Assembly: GCA_044228045.1 (NCBI GenBank)
Contig: JBGAVQ010000151.1
Coordinates: forward strand, 1 to 12,946
Direction: 5' to 3'
DNA from: JAXLVB01 sp044228045
GTDB lineage: Bacteria; Bacteroidota; Bacteroidia; Cytophagales; Spirosomataceae
DNA length: 12,946 bases
The notes under the pieces: model-generated
Told to the model about the DNA's origin: nothing
Databases searched by the model: none
Seen by the model: only the letters and a program-made list of their open reading frames with translations
Shown: piece by piece, positions 6,544 through 12,946 of the stretch
Layout: the number at the start of each line of letters is the position of its first letter
How positions within the stretch are numbered: position 1 is the first letter of the stretch
Translations under genes and position numbers: made by a program

Positions 6544-7497
6544 TTAACGCAATTTCTGACGAACCGTAGCCAGTTCTTCAGATACATCTACCACTTTAGC
6601 AAGGCGTTCGAGTTTTTCTATGAGTATTTGCAAGAACTGCTGATGCGTTGCCGATGCTGGATTGAAGGGCTTGTGTGCGAGGTCTTTCTGGATACCTTGC
6701 CATGTGTCTTTAAACTGCTTTAAGGAATCGTCAAAATAAGTTTCGGCAAATTTCTCAAAAATATACGTTTCGGCCACCTCATTTGGATGTATCAAATCGG
6801 GTTTGTAAAACCGATAGTCACGCAAGTCATCCATCATGAGTTCGTAACTCGGGAAATAACAAACATTCTCAAAATCAGTTTCTAAATAGTAACATGCCGC
6901 CCGTAAGATTGACTTGCTTACTGCATTTTGTGGAATGCCATCACGGGTGTGGCGAACAGGGCTGACCGTCAAGATAATTTGTAAGTTATTATTGGTTTTT
7001 AACAGGTTTTGATACAAGGGAGCAAATGCTTTGCAGATGTCTTTTACACTCAGCAGGTTTTTCTCAAACAATTTGCTGGGCATTTTGTGGCAATTGGCCA
7101 CGTAAGTTGGTGGCTCATAGAGGCGGTAAGCAAAGGCCGTTCCGAAGGTAATAATTAGAAAATCGGCTGGTTTAAAGGGGTGGTTACTTTTTTCTCGTAA
7201 CTCCTCCTTCGTATTGCCGCAGATTGACGAATGAAAATCATAGTGAAACCACAGTCCCTGATTCTGAACAAAAAGTCGCTCGTCTAAGGGCCTCATTTCC
7301 AGGGCTATTTCAAGTGTTTTGAAAATAGAAAGTGGATTAAATAGAGTACCAAACGGATTTGATTCAACGTTGAGCTTGGTGTTTTTGAGCTGATTGCCTA
7401 CTACTTCGGCAAAGCATGAGCCAATCGTAAAAACCGAACTACTCAAGCTAATTTTGCGAATAGAAGGTGGTATGTGGAATTCGGTACGAAAATTCAT
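6544..7497 (-). CDS. GSCFA domain-containing protein (SGNH-like hydrolase fold)
   Basis: A 317-residue protein starting with the family-naming Gly-Ser-Cys-Phe-Ala (26-30), where Ser27 is the presumed nucleophile. Other GSCFA hallmarks follow in order: Asn-Pro-Phe-Gly-Thr-Leu-Phe-Asn-Pro (47-55), Phe-Gly-Thr-Ala-Phe-Ala-Tyr-Arg (118-125), Asn-Cys-His-Lys-Met-Pro (135-140), Thr-Val-Ser-Pro-Val-Arg-His (177-183) and Asp-Leu-Ile-His-Pro-Asn (234-239). The last resembles the Asp-x-x-His of SGNH/GDSL hydrolases. No signal peptide or membrane segment is visible, so it should be cytoplasmic. The family is common in Bacteroidota and its substrate is unknown; an acyl-ester hydrolase or transferase is a reasonable guess. 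It is divergent from the glucosidase gene across a 189-base gap. Confidence 0.92.
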   Translation of the reverse strand: MNFRTEFHIPPSIRKISLSSSVFTIGSCFAEVVGNQLKNTKLNVESNPFGTLFNPLSIFKTLEIALEMRPLDERLFVQNQGLWFHYDFHSSICGNTKEELREKSNHPFKPADFLIITFGTAFAYRLYEPPTYVANCHKMPSKLFEKNLLSVKDICKAFAPLYQNLLKTNNNLQIILTVSPVRHTRDGIPQNAVSKSILRAACYYLETDFENVCYFPSYELMMDDLRDYRFYKPDLIHPNEVAETYIFEKFAETYFDDSLKQFKDTWQGIQKDLAHKPFNPASATHQQFLQILIEKLERLAKVVDVSEELATVRQKLR

Positions 7498-7562
7498 AAT
7501 TTCTTAATTTGTGGATAAAGATGCTAAATCTCGCTAAAAAAAGGCATTTTCGGTAAATTCGT

Positions 7563-7570
7563 TATATTTG
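7563..7570 (+). promoter_or_regulatory. Possible -7 element of the glucosidase gene
   Basis: TATATTTG is an exact match to the Bacteroidota consensus TAnnTTTG. It lies 116 bases upstream of the glucosidase ATG in the gap between two divergent genes. No clear TTTG is seen at -33, and a leader of about 110 bases would be long. Confidence 0.3.
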
Positions 7571-7686
7571 CTATTCAATCATGTGTAGAAGTAAGGGTAG
7601 AAAACGGACAAAACGAGTACGATACGGTTTGTCAGCCGCCCACTCATTTTCATATTGTACGAATAAAGTAAGCTCACAAAAGCTAC

Positions 7687-10002
7687 ATGATTGAAAAAAT
7701 AACTAACCATAATACAGACCAACTAAGGAACTATATGAATGAAGGAGCAGAACGAAAACGGCTTAGAACCCGCAACGATAACAAAGGATGGAAACGCTGG
7801 GGTCCTTATATGACAGAACGTCAATGGGGTACGGTTCGAGAAGATTACAGTGCTGATGGCAATGCTTGGGGCTTTTTGAGCCACGACATGGCTCGCTCCA
7901 AAGCCTATCGATGGGGCGAAGATGGTATTGGAGGAATTTGCGATAATAAAGGACATATCAACATAGCTTTTTCGTTTTGGAATCACCAAGACGGTATCAT
8001 CAAAGAACGGCTCTACGGCCTTACGAGCCACGAGGCCAATCATGGCGAAGACGTAAAGGAACTCTATTATTATTTAGACTCCACCCCCACGCATTCGTAC
8101 ATGAAAATGCTTTACAAATATCCTCAGCAGAAATTTCCGTACGGACAACTTGGCGAAGAAAATCGCAGGCGTAGTCGCTTACAGCCTGAGTATGAGCTAA
8201 TTGACACAGGTGTTTTTGATGACGATAAGTATTTTGATATTGTTATCGAATACGCTAAAGCCGACGAACAAGACGTACTTTTTAAGGTAACAGTACACAA
8301 CCGGGGCGATAAAGCCGCACCAATCACGGTGTTACCTACCATTTGGTTTCGGAATATCTGGGTATGGGGCTACGACGGCTACAGTTACAAACCCATCCTG
8401 ACGGGCTTTGGCAACTCGGTTATTGATGTGAACCATAAGCACATTGGCCGCTATAAACTCTACTGCGACCACGCCGATGAGTTGGTGTTTTGTGACAACG
8501 AAACCAACCTGAAGCGTCTTTACAACATTCCAAACCACAGCCAGTATTGCAAAGACGGCATCAACAATTACATCACCACGGGTGATAGCTCTTATGTAAA
8601 CCCCAACCACATTGGTACCAAAGCTGCTGCCCGCTATACCCGCACTGTGCCAGCTGGTGGTAGCGTAACCATGCGCCTTCGGTTTGTAAACCACAACATA
8701 CAAGAACCCTTTAAAGACTTTGACGAGCTGTTTGAAACACGCCTGCAAGAAGCCGACGATTTTTATGACGACTTGCAAAAAAATGTAAGCGACCCTGAGC
8801 TTCGGTCTATTCAGCGCCAAGCCTATGCAGGTATGCTGTGGACCAAGCAGTTTTACTACTACAATGTAAATCAGTGGCTTGCAGGTGACCCTGCCATGCC
8901 TAAGCCTACGCCAAACCGCAAAGTAGGGCGCAATGCAGCTTGGAAACACATGTACACGGCCAATATACTCTCCATGCCCGATAAATGGGAATATCCCTGG
9001 TTTGCAGCCTGGGACTTGGCCTTTCATACCATTCCGCTGGCTCGCCTTGACCCCGACTTTGCCAAGCGGCAGTTAGCGGTTATTCTACGTGAATACTACA
9101 TGCACCCCAACGGGCAGATTCCGGCTTATGAATGGAATTTTTCGGATGTGAATCCCCCCGTACACGCATGGGCGTGCTGGCGTGTGTATGAAATTGATAA
9201 GGAGATGAACGGCAAAGGCGATGTGGGTTTTCTGGAACGTGTTTTTCACAAATTACTCCTCAATTTCACATGGTGGGTCAATCAGAAAGACGAAAGCGGT
9301 AACAATATTTTTGGAGGAGGGTTTTTAGGACTTGATAATATTGGGGTTTTTGACCGAAGTGCCCAATTGCCTACAGGCGGACATCTCGAGCAAGCCGACG
9401 GTACGGGCTGGATGGCCATGTACACCCTCAATATGCTTCGGATTGCTTGCGAAATTTCATTGTACCGCCCTGTGTATCAAGACATGGCCTCCAAATTCTT
9501 TGAACACTTCTTACACATTGCAGGAGCAATGCAGGCTATAGGTGGCGACGACAAACTAAGCCTTTGGGACGAAGAAGATCAGTTTTACTACGACTTGCTT
9601 CACATCCCCAACGGCCCCAGTATTCCACTGCGAATTCGCTCAATGGTGGGCTTAATCCCACTTTATGCTGTAGAAGTGCTTGATTCTGATTTGCTTAATC
9701 AATTGCCTGATTTTAAGCGCCGTGTTGAGTGGATATTGACCAATCGCCCCGACTTAGGCTCGCTTGTTTCTCGCTGGTATGAGCCAGGCAAAGGCGAAAC
9801 CCGATTGCTTTCTATCTTGCGAGGGCATCGGATGCGCATGATTCTGAAACGGATGTTTGACACCACTGAGTTTTTGTCAGATTTTGGAATACGGACACTG
9901 TCAAAATACCACAATGAGCATCCGTATGAGTTTTATGTAAGAGGTGAAGTGTTTCGGGTTAATTATACACCGGCTGAGTCCGATCAACGAGCATCCGTAT
10001 GA
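7687..10002 (+). CDS. GH63/MGH1-like glucosidase, 5' portion up to the frameshift
   Basis: Codes for 771 residues, of which 766 follow the family; the last five (after Glu-Ser-Asp) are frameshift-derived. The N-terminal Met-Thr-Glu-Arg-Gln-Trp-Gly-Thr-Val-Arg-Glu-Asp-Tyr-Ser (42-55) and Tyr-Arg-Trp-Gly-Glu-Asp-Gly (74-80) are typical of the roughly 880-910-residue bacterial glucosidases with an MGH1-like (alpha/alpha)6 barrel, related to GH63. The barrel contains Trp-Asp-Leu-Ala-Phe-His (442-447); Asp443 is the likely general acid by analogy with GH63. No signal peptide is seen, so a cytoplasmic glycosidase acting on alpha-glucosides is likely; the exact substrate is unknown. The frame is lost at the 73-base tandem duplication, so the C-terminal barrel part is read only in another frame (9986-10489). 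With one copy removed the gene codes for 909 residues, a normal full length. As written, the product lacks the presumed catalytic base. Confidence 0.88.
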   Translation: MIEKITNHNTDQLRNYMNEGAERKRLRTRNDNKGWKRWGPYMTERQWGTVREDYSADGNAWGFLSHDMARSKAYRWGEDGIGGICDNKGHINIAFSFWNHQDGIIKERLYGLTSHEANHGEDVKELYYYLDSTPTHSYMKMLYKYPQQKFPYGQLGEENRRRSRLQPEYELIDTGVFDDDKYFDIVIEYAKADEQDVLFKVTVHNRGDKAAPITVLPTIWFRNIWVWGYDGYSYKPILTGFGNSVIDVNHKHIGRYKLYCDHADELVFCDNETNLKRLYNIPNHSQYCKDGINNYITTGDSSYVNPNHIGTKAAARYTRTVPAGGSVTMRLRFVNHNIQEPFKDFDELFETRLQEADDFYDDLQKNVSDPELRSIQRQAYAGMLWTKQFYYYNVNQWLAGDPAMPKPTPNRKVGRNAAWKHMYTANILSMPDKWEYPWFAAWDLAFHTIPLARLDPDFAKRQLAVILREYYMHPNGQIPAYEWNFSDVNPPVHAWACWRVYEIDKEMNGKGDVGFLERVFHKLLLNFTWWVNQKDESGNNIFGGGFLGLDNIGVFDRSAQLPTGGHLEQADGTGWMAMYTLNMLRIACEISLYRPVYQDMASKFFEHFLHIAGAMQAIGGDDKLSLWDEEDQFYYDLLHIPNGPSIPLRIRSMVGLIPLYAVEVLDSDLLNQLPDFKRRVEWILTNRPDLGSLVSRWYEPGKGETRLLSILRGHRMRMILKRMFDTTEFLSDFGIRTLSKYHNEHPYEFYVRGEVFRVNYTPAESDQRASV

Positions 10003-10057
10003 GTTTTATGTAAGAGGCGAGGTGTTTCGGGTTAATTATACCCCGGCTGAGTCCGAT
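9912..10057 (+). repeat. 73-base tandem duplication that breaks the glucosidase frame
   Basis: Bases 9912-9984 are repeated immediately as 9985-10057 with four differences: T9915/C9988, T9945/C10018, A9948/G10021 and A9969/C10042. All four are third-codon positions and synonymous (Asn, Gly, Glu, Thr). As 73 is not a multiple of three, the duplication shifts the frame; deleting one copy gives 2730 bases from ATG 7687 to the stop at 10489, exactly 910 codons. Confidence 0.97.
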
Positions 10058-10489
10058 TTGAGTATTTTTGGCGGAAACTCCAATTGGCGAGGACCCATTT
10101 GGTTCCCTTTGAACTTTATGGTGGTAGATTCTTTGCTTAAATTTCATCAATACTATGGCGACGACTTTGAGGTAGAATATCCGACTAACTCAGGAAATGT
10201 CATTAGTTTACAAGAAGCGGCCTATTGTCTTTCAGAAAGACTGGTTAATATATTTAAGATCAATGAATTAACAGGTGAACGCCCTGTAAATGGAGATTAT
10301 GACAAGCTCCAAAAAGACCCTCATTTCAAAGACCATATATTGTTTTATGAATATTTTCATGGCGATAATGGAGCAGGCCTCGGAGCATCTCACCAAACCG
10401 GTTGGACAGGCTTAGTGGCAGAACTCATTGAGTATTTGTATAAGTACAAAATGGAAGAAACTGTGTATAGAGGTACAGACAATGATTAG
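9986..10489 (+). pseudogene. GH63/MGH1-like glucosidase, 3' portion (out of frame with the 5' part)
   Basis: This is the C-terminal continuation of the gene that starts at 7687, displaced by the tandem duplication. It begins in the second repeat copy (Asn-Glu-His-Pro-Tyr-Glu-Phe) and continues with Asn-Trp-Arg-Gly-Pro-Ile-Trp-Phe-Pro, Phe-Tyr-Glu-Tyr-Phe-His-Gly-Asp-Asn-Gly and Gly-Ala-Ser-His-Gln-Thr-Gly-Trp-Thr-Gly, all conserved in the final helices of the (alpha/alpha)6 barrel. The Glu codon at 10349 (residue 864 of the repaired protein) is a candidate catalytic base by analogy with GH63 enzymes. An in-frame GTG at 9944 is available, but the resulting protein would start mid-domain, so independent translation is improbable. 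If the duplication is an assembly error, this is part of one intact gene. Confidence 0.88.
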
Positions 10490-10515
10490 TTAACAGTTTA
10501 GTACATCTATCTTGG

Positions 10516-10559
10516 TTTTTCCTTAGCGAGGGGTTTGCAAATCCCTCGCTAAGGAAAAA
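10516..10559. repeat. 17-base perfect inverted repeat between glucosidase and AtpZ genes
   Basis: TTTTTCCTTAGCGAGGG (10516-10532) is perfectly complementary to 10543-10559 around a 10-base loop. It would form a very stable RNA hairpin 26 bases after the glucosidase stop and 42 bases before the next ATG. The T-run is on the 5' arm and the A-run on the 3' arm, the reverse of an intrinsic terminator, so neither strand has the U-tract needed for classic release. Confidence 0.85.
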
Positions 10560-10601
10560 CGTTATTATTGTCAATTATTTAAAAAACTATCACCCCAAAC
10601 A

Positions 10602-10808
10602 ATGTCCCCCAAGCTCCCCGACAACTACTTTATGCGTTATTCGGGCATGGCGTTTCAGCTACTGGCCAGCATAGCCGTTGGAGTATGGGTAGGCACTAAA
10701 TTAGATGCTTGGCAACAGACCCAAAAACCCATTTATAGCATCATCGGAGCACTTATTGGGGTCATTGGTGGACTGGTTGTATTCATCAAGAGTTTGCCGA
10801 AGGAATAA
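10602..10808 (+). CDS. AtpZ/AtpI-family small membrane protein
   Basis: A 68-residue protein with two membrane segments (about 13-33 and 46-63). The first contains Phe-Met-Arg-Tyr-Ser-Gly-Met-Ala-Phe-Gln-Leu and Gly-Val-Trp-Val-Gly-Thr-Lys-Leu-Asp, and the second Ile-Gly-Val-Ile-Gly-Gly-Leu-Val-Val-Phe, both typical of AtpZ/AtpI proteins. Those help assemble the c-ring of F-type ATP synthase or transport Mg2+/Ca2+, and usually sit upstream of the F0 genes. Here it stands between a glucosidase and an FHA gene, with hairpins on both sides, so it seems to be a single-gene unit. The length is normal for the short form. Confidence 0.85.
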   Translation: MSPKLPDNYFMRYSGMAFQLLASIAVGVWVGTKLDAWQQTQKPIYSIIGALIGVIGGLVVFIKSLPKE

Positions 10809-10809
10809 A

Positions 10810-10850
10810 ATTCTTGGCCTTTCACACAATGAAATGGCCAAGAATCTATT
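10810..10850 (+). terminator. Terminator of the AtpZ-type gene
   Basis: ATTCTTGGCC (10810-10819) pairs with GGCCAAGAAT (10836-10845), and the inner TTTC/GAAA extends the stem past a one-base bulge. It starts 2 bases after the stop codon. The following CTATTTAT is only moderately T-rich, so efficiency is uncertain. Confidence 0.6.
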
Positions 10851-10852
10851 TA

Positions 10853-10884
10853 TATGTTTGAAATAGTTGTTTTACATAACTATT
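10853..10884 (+). promoter_or_regulatory. Possible -7 element and operator-like inverted repeat before the FHA gene
   Basis: TATGTTTG (10853-10860) fits TAnnTTTG exactly and lies 63 bases before the preferred ATG at 10924. Immediately downstream, AATAGTT (10862-10868) and AACTATT (10878-10884) form a 7-base inverted repeat across a 9-base spacer, over the expected transcription start. No good -33 element is seen. The overlap with the start site would suit a repressor site or a 5' hairpin. Confidence 0.35.
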
Positions 10885-10923
10885 CAAACTGTATTCCTCC
10901 ACACCTTGCTGTTCTACACAAAC

Positions 10924-11865
10924 ATGTCCATGGATTTATTAAAACTCGCCAAGTCTATTTTTCTTCCTCCTGATTCGGCTCAATTAGTGGCCTCTTATGG
11001 TGACTTAACCAATAACCAAATCGTAAACTTGTTGACGGAGAGTTTTAAAGCAACGCTCCAAAAAGAGTCTATCAACGGATACAAAATGCTGTACGATACC
11101 TCGTACTTGGTATTGATGCACCCCGACGATTACAAAGACCGTGAATTGGCCCTCGGCGTAGTGACACAAGTGGCAGTTAATGTTTTTTATGAAATTATAG
11201 AAACCCATAAGCACAAGTACAAAGACTACGTGCCAATGGGAAACTACTGGCATTTTCAATACTCACCTTGCGAGCATTTTCAGGACAACGACATTAAAAT
11301 AGGGCAGCCGCTGGTGATTAGCACACTTACTACTACCAAAACGTGGAATCAGCTCTCGCAACAATCACTGAGAGTTTCAAAAATCGCCAATAACTCTAAG
11401 TATGAAAAATATGACATCAATCCTGTCATTTTCAGGAACTTAGATGTGATAGACAAAGGGGTTTTCAAAATAAAATTTAATGCCGAACTCTCGCAATTGG
11501 CAAGTCCTCCAAAGCCCGACAACGGTGGTTTTGCCCATATTCGCTACACACTCGGGAGCTTGCAATACACTTACATAATGATTGATTCTGAAATAAAAAT
11601 TACCCTCAAAACAGAGTCAACCATTACTGGTTCAAACATTTTGGCTATTGATGTGCCTACCCAAGGTTTAGAAAAAGAACACGCACTTATTAGATACGAT
11701 GAAGCTACTAATTCATTCAAAATTGCGGCTTATGCCAATACAATTGTGAATGAAAATAGCCTGCCTACCAGCACCAAGGGCGAGGCCCCACTTTGGCAAC
11801 CCCTCGGTAAGCAGTCCAGCATTATGCTTGGTTGGTTCAACCTCAAATTTGAAAGCCTCGTATAA
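10924..11865 (+). CDS. FHA-domain-like protein with FhaA-like N-terminal domain
   Basis: A 313-residue cytoplasmic protein without signal peptide or membrane segment. The C-terminal part (about 218-313) reads as a forkhead-associated domain: Glu-His-Ala-Leu-Ile-Arg-Tyr (252-258), Thr-Ile-Val-Asn-Glu (273-277), then Ile-Met-Leu-Gly (300-303) with a final beta strand. The Gly-Arg pair that binds phosphothreonine is Gly-Ser here (236-237), and the Ser-Arg before His is Glu-Lys, so phosphopeptide binding may be lost or changed. The N-terminal part (about 35-135), with a Tyr-Leu-Val-Leu-Met-His-Pro-Asp-Asp-Tyr segment (61-70), resembles in pattern the DUF3662 domain of actinobacterial FhaA; this is a guess by eye. 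ATG 10924 is preferred over an upstream TTG (10867); ATG 10930 is also possible. The PP2C gene downstream supports a role in Ser/Thr-phosphorylation signalling. Confidence 0.72.
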   Translation: MSMDLLKLAKSIFLPPDSAQLVASYGDLTNNQIVNLLTESFKATLQKESINGYKMLYDTSYLVLMHPDDYKDRELALGVVTQVAVNVFYEIIETHKHKYKDYVPMGNYWHFQYSPCEHFQDNDIKIGQPLVISTLTTTKTWNQLSQQSLRVSKIANNSKYEKYDINPVIFRNLDVIDKGVFKIKFNAELSQLASPPKPDNGGFAHIRYTLGSLQYTYIMIDSEIKITLKTESTITGSNILAIDVPTQGLEKEHALIRYDEATNSFKIAAYANTIVNENSLPTSTKGEAPLWQPLGKQSSIMLGWFNLKFESLV

Positions 11866-11867
11866 GT

Positions 11868-11951
11868 ATGTTTGATGCCCTCACTACACTTTTGCTACTT
11901 GGTTTTACGTTGTATTTAGCAAGCCAACACCGAAAAAGCTATCCTAAATAA
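11868..11951 (+). CDS. 27-residue hydrophobic micro-ORF between FHA and PP2C genes
   Basis: ATG lies 2 bases after the FHA stop, and the frame codes for 27 residues: Met-Phe-Asp-Ala, one hydrophobic helix of about 15 residues rich in Leu, and a basic tail (Gln-His-Arg-Lys-Ser-Tyr-Pro-Lys). This is the layout of a small single-pass membrane protein with its C-terminus in the cytoplasm. It is in the same frame as the PP2C gene, which begins 66 bases after its TAA. It could be a real small protein, a leader peptide, or chance. I do not recognise it. Confidence 0.35.
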   Translation: MFDALTTLLLLGFTLYLASQHRKSYPK

Positions 11952-12017
11952 CCGTTATCCGTCGTTGGTTATTCTCTTTCGATTCATCGCACTGGTTCTC
12001 ATTTTCTTGTAGCCCTA

Positions 12018-12946
12018 ATGCTGACCCTTTCTTTTCATGCCGATACGCACGTTGGTAAGCAACGTACTGATAATCAGGATAATTTTTTGTGTAAATCGCC
12101 AATCTGGGGGCGTAAGTCTGTTGCATTACTTGCTGCTATTGATGGCGTAGGTGGCTACGCTGGTGGCGAAGTAGCTGCTCAACTTGCCCGAGACACCATT
12201 GACGTGTATTTGGACGAATACCAGACGGGTGAGCGTTTGCAACTGCTCAAAGAGGCCATTACGCAAGCCAACAACCGCATCGTAGAAGCACGAGCAAGTG
12301 AAGTTCGCTTGGCTCGAATGAGTTGCGTGTTGACAGTGGCAATTGCCGATGCAGACAAGCAATTGGTGCATTATGGACACGTAGGCGACACCCGATTTTA
12401 TGTATTTAGAGATGGGAATCTTCAGAAAATTTCGCACGACCATTCGGTAGTAGGCTATCGAGAAGAAACGGGCGAATTGTCGGAAGAAGAGGCGATGAAC
12501 CACCCGCAACGTAATGAAATTTTAAGAGTATTGGGCGCAGAACTTCACCGACCAATGGACGACAATTTCATTGAAACAGGTGAGTTTTCGTATTTGCCCA
12601 ACGATATTTTATTGCTTTGCAGCGACGGACTAACCGACTTGGTTACCAAAGCACAAATGGAGAAAATTCTCCAACGCAAAGCTACCATTCATGAAAAAAC
12701 GCAGTCTTTGATTGAAGCGGCTAACGATGCCGGAGGCAAGGATAACATCACGGTTGTGTTGGCTACTTACCAAGATACTACCGCTAAAAAAGTGGTGAAA
12801 CCAGTTGCGCCAAAACCAATTGTGATAAAAGCTCAACTGCCTGAGCCTCAACAAGAAATTGTTGTTAGAGAAGATGTTAAGCAACCGAATAAAAGTTGGG
12901 GAATGTATGTGTTCATGGGCTTACTTGGACTTGTTGTAGGCTCAAT
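12018..12946 (+). CDS. PP2C-family Ser/Thr protein phosphatase with C-terminal membrane anchor (cut by right edge)
   Basis: 309 complete codons are present and the frame is open at the edge. It is a PPM/PP2C phosphatase, which removes phosphate from Ser/Thr using two metal ions. Motifs in order are Gly-Lys-Gln-Arg-Thr-Asp-Asn-Gln-Asp (13-21), Ile-Asp-Gly-Val-Gly-Gly-Tyr-Ala-Gly-Gly-Glu (41-51; metal ligand Asp42), Gly-His-Val-Gly-Asp-Thr-Arg (120-126), Cys-Ser-Asp-Gly-Leu-Thr-Asp (201-207; Asp203) and Gly-Gly-Lys-Asp-Asn-Ile-Thr (239-245; Asp242). The usual Met-Gly-Thr-Thr is Met-Ser-Cys-Val here. A Pro/Val/Lys-rich linker (about 255-290) leads to a hydrophobic segment starting near Trp294, so the catalytic domain is cytoplasmic and anchored as in bacterial PstP/PrpC-like enzymes with a tail. 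ATG 12018 is chosen because it starts just before the first motif and the frame is closed at 11949. Confidence 0.93.
   Translation, partial: MLTLSFHADTHVGKQRTDNQDNFLCKSPIWGRKSVALLAAIDGVGGYAGGEVAAQLARDTIDVYLDEYQTGERLQLLKEAITQANNRIVEARASEVRLARMSCVLTVAIADADKQLVHYGHVGDTRFYVFRDGNLQKISHDHSVVGYREETGELSEEEAMNHPQRNEILRVLGAELHRPMDDNFIETGEFSYLPNDILLLCSDGLTDLVTKAQMEKILQRKATIHEKTQSLIEAANDAGGKDNITVVLATYQDTTAKKVVKPVAPKPIVIKAQLPEPQQEIVVREDVKQPNKSWGMYVFMGLLGLVVGS

Noticed and set aside
8332..9027. A 231-codon open frame on the minus strand
   Set aside because: It lies antisense to the glucosidase gene, whose conserved family motifs are clear on the plus strand; its product shows no recognisable domain and looks like low-stop antisense translation.
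10516..10559. Calling the 17-base hairpin a bidirectional intrinsic terminator
   Set aside because: The A- and T-runs are on the wrong sides of the stem for both strands, so it is listed as an inverted repeat.
10867..10923. An N-terminal extension of the FHA protein from TTG 10867
   Set aside because: The added residues have no family character, the codon is a weak start and it lies in the operator-like inverted repeat; ATG 10924 is better.
12126..12509. A 127-codon open frame on the minus strand
   Set aside because: It is antisense to the PP2C gene, which carries all metal-binding motifs in the other strand.

Overview
The window looks like chromosome from a Bacteroidota bacterium, probably of the Cytophagales/Spirosomataceae type. 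The clues are a GSCFA-domain protein, a lipoprotein with a Bacteroidota-style surface-export signal after the lipid-bearing Cys, promoter-like TAnnTTTG elements, starts mostly without Shine-Dalgarno sequences, an Mrp protein whose central C-x-x-C is replaced by an aromatic/Pro segment, and moderate-to-low GC. The genus is inference. No tRNA, rRNA, CRISPR array or insertion sequence is visible.

From 1 to 7497 all genes are on the minus strand. Read in the direction of transcription they are: a GSCFA (SGNH-like) protein; a small surface lipoprotein with its own terminator; an Fe-S pair (Mrp/ApbC ATPase, then an Nfu-type scaffold); a long D-Ala-D-Ala ligase family protein overlapped by a GNAT acetyltransferase (ATGA overlap) and followed by an AzgA-type purine permease; and the N-terminus of a lipoprotein cut by the left edge. 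A 22-base repeat occurs twice, both times in the leader of a minus-strand gene (mrp and the surface lipoprotein).

From 7687 to the right edge all genes are on the plus strand: a GH63/MGH1-like glucosidase, a small AtpZ/AtpI-type membrane protein, a protein with a degenerate FHA domain, a 27-residue hydrophobic micro-ORF, and a PP2C protein phosphatase that runs off the edge just as a C-terminal membrane anchor begins.

Two things stand out. First, the glucosidase frame is broken by an exact 73-base tandem duplication (9912-9984 / 9985-10057). The copies differ at four positions, all third-codon and all synonymous. Deleting one copy restores a continuous 909-residue frame. Synonymous-only divergence suggests that two intact alleles were joined, by recombination or by mis-assembly, rather than old decay of one gene. 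Second, the FHA / micro-ORF / membrane-anchored PP2C set looks like a Ser/Thr-phosphorylation signalling module. Its FHA domain lacks the usual phosphothreonine-binding residues, and its N-terminal domain resembles that of actinobacterial FhaA. It is the best candidate here for an under-described system, and its partners probably lie beyond the right edge.
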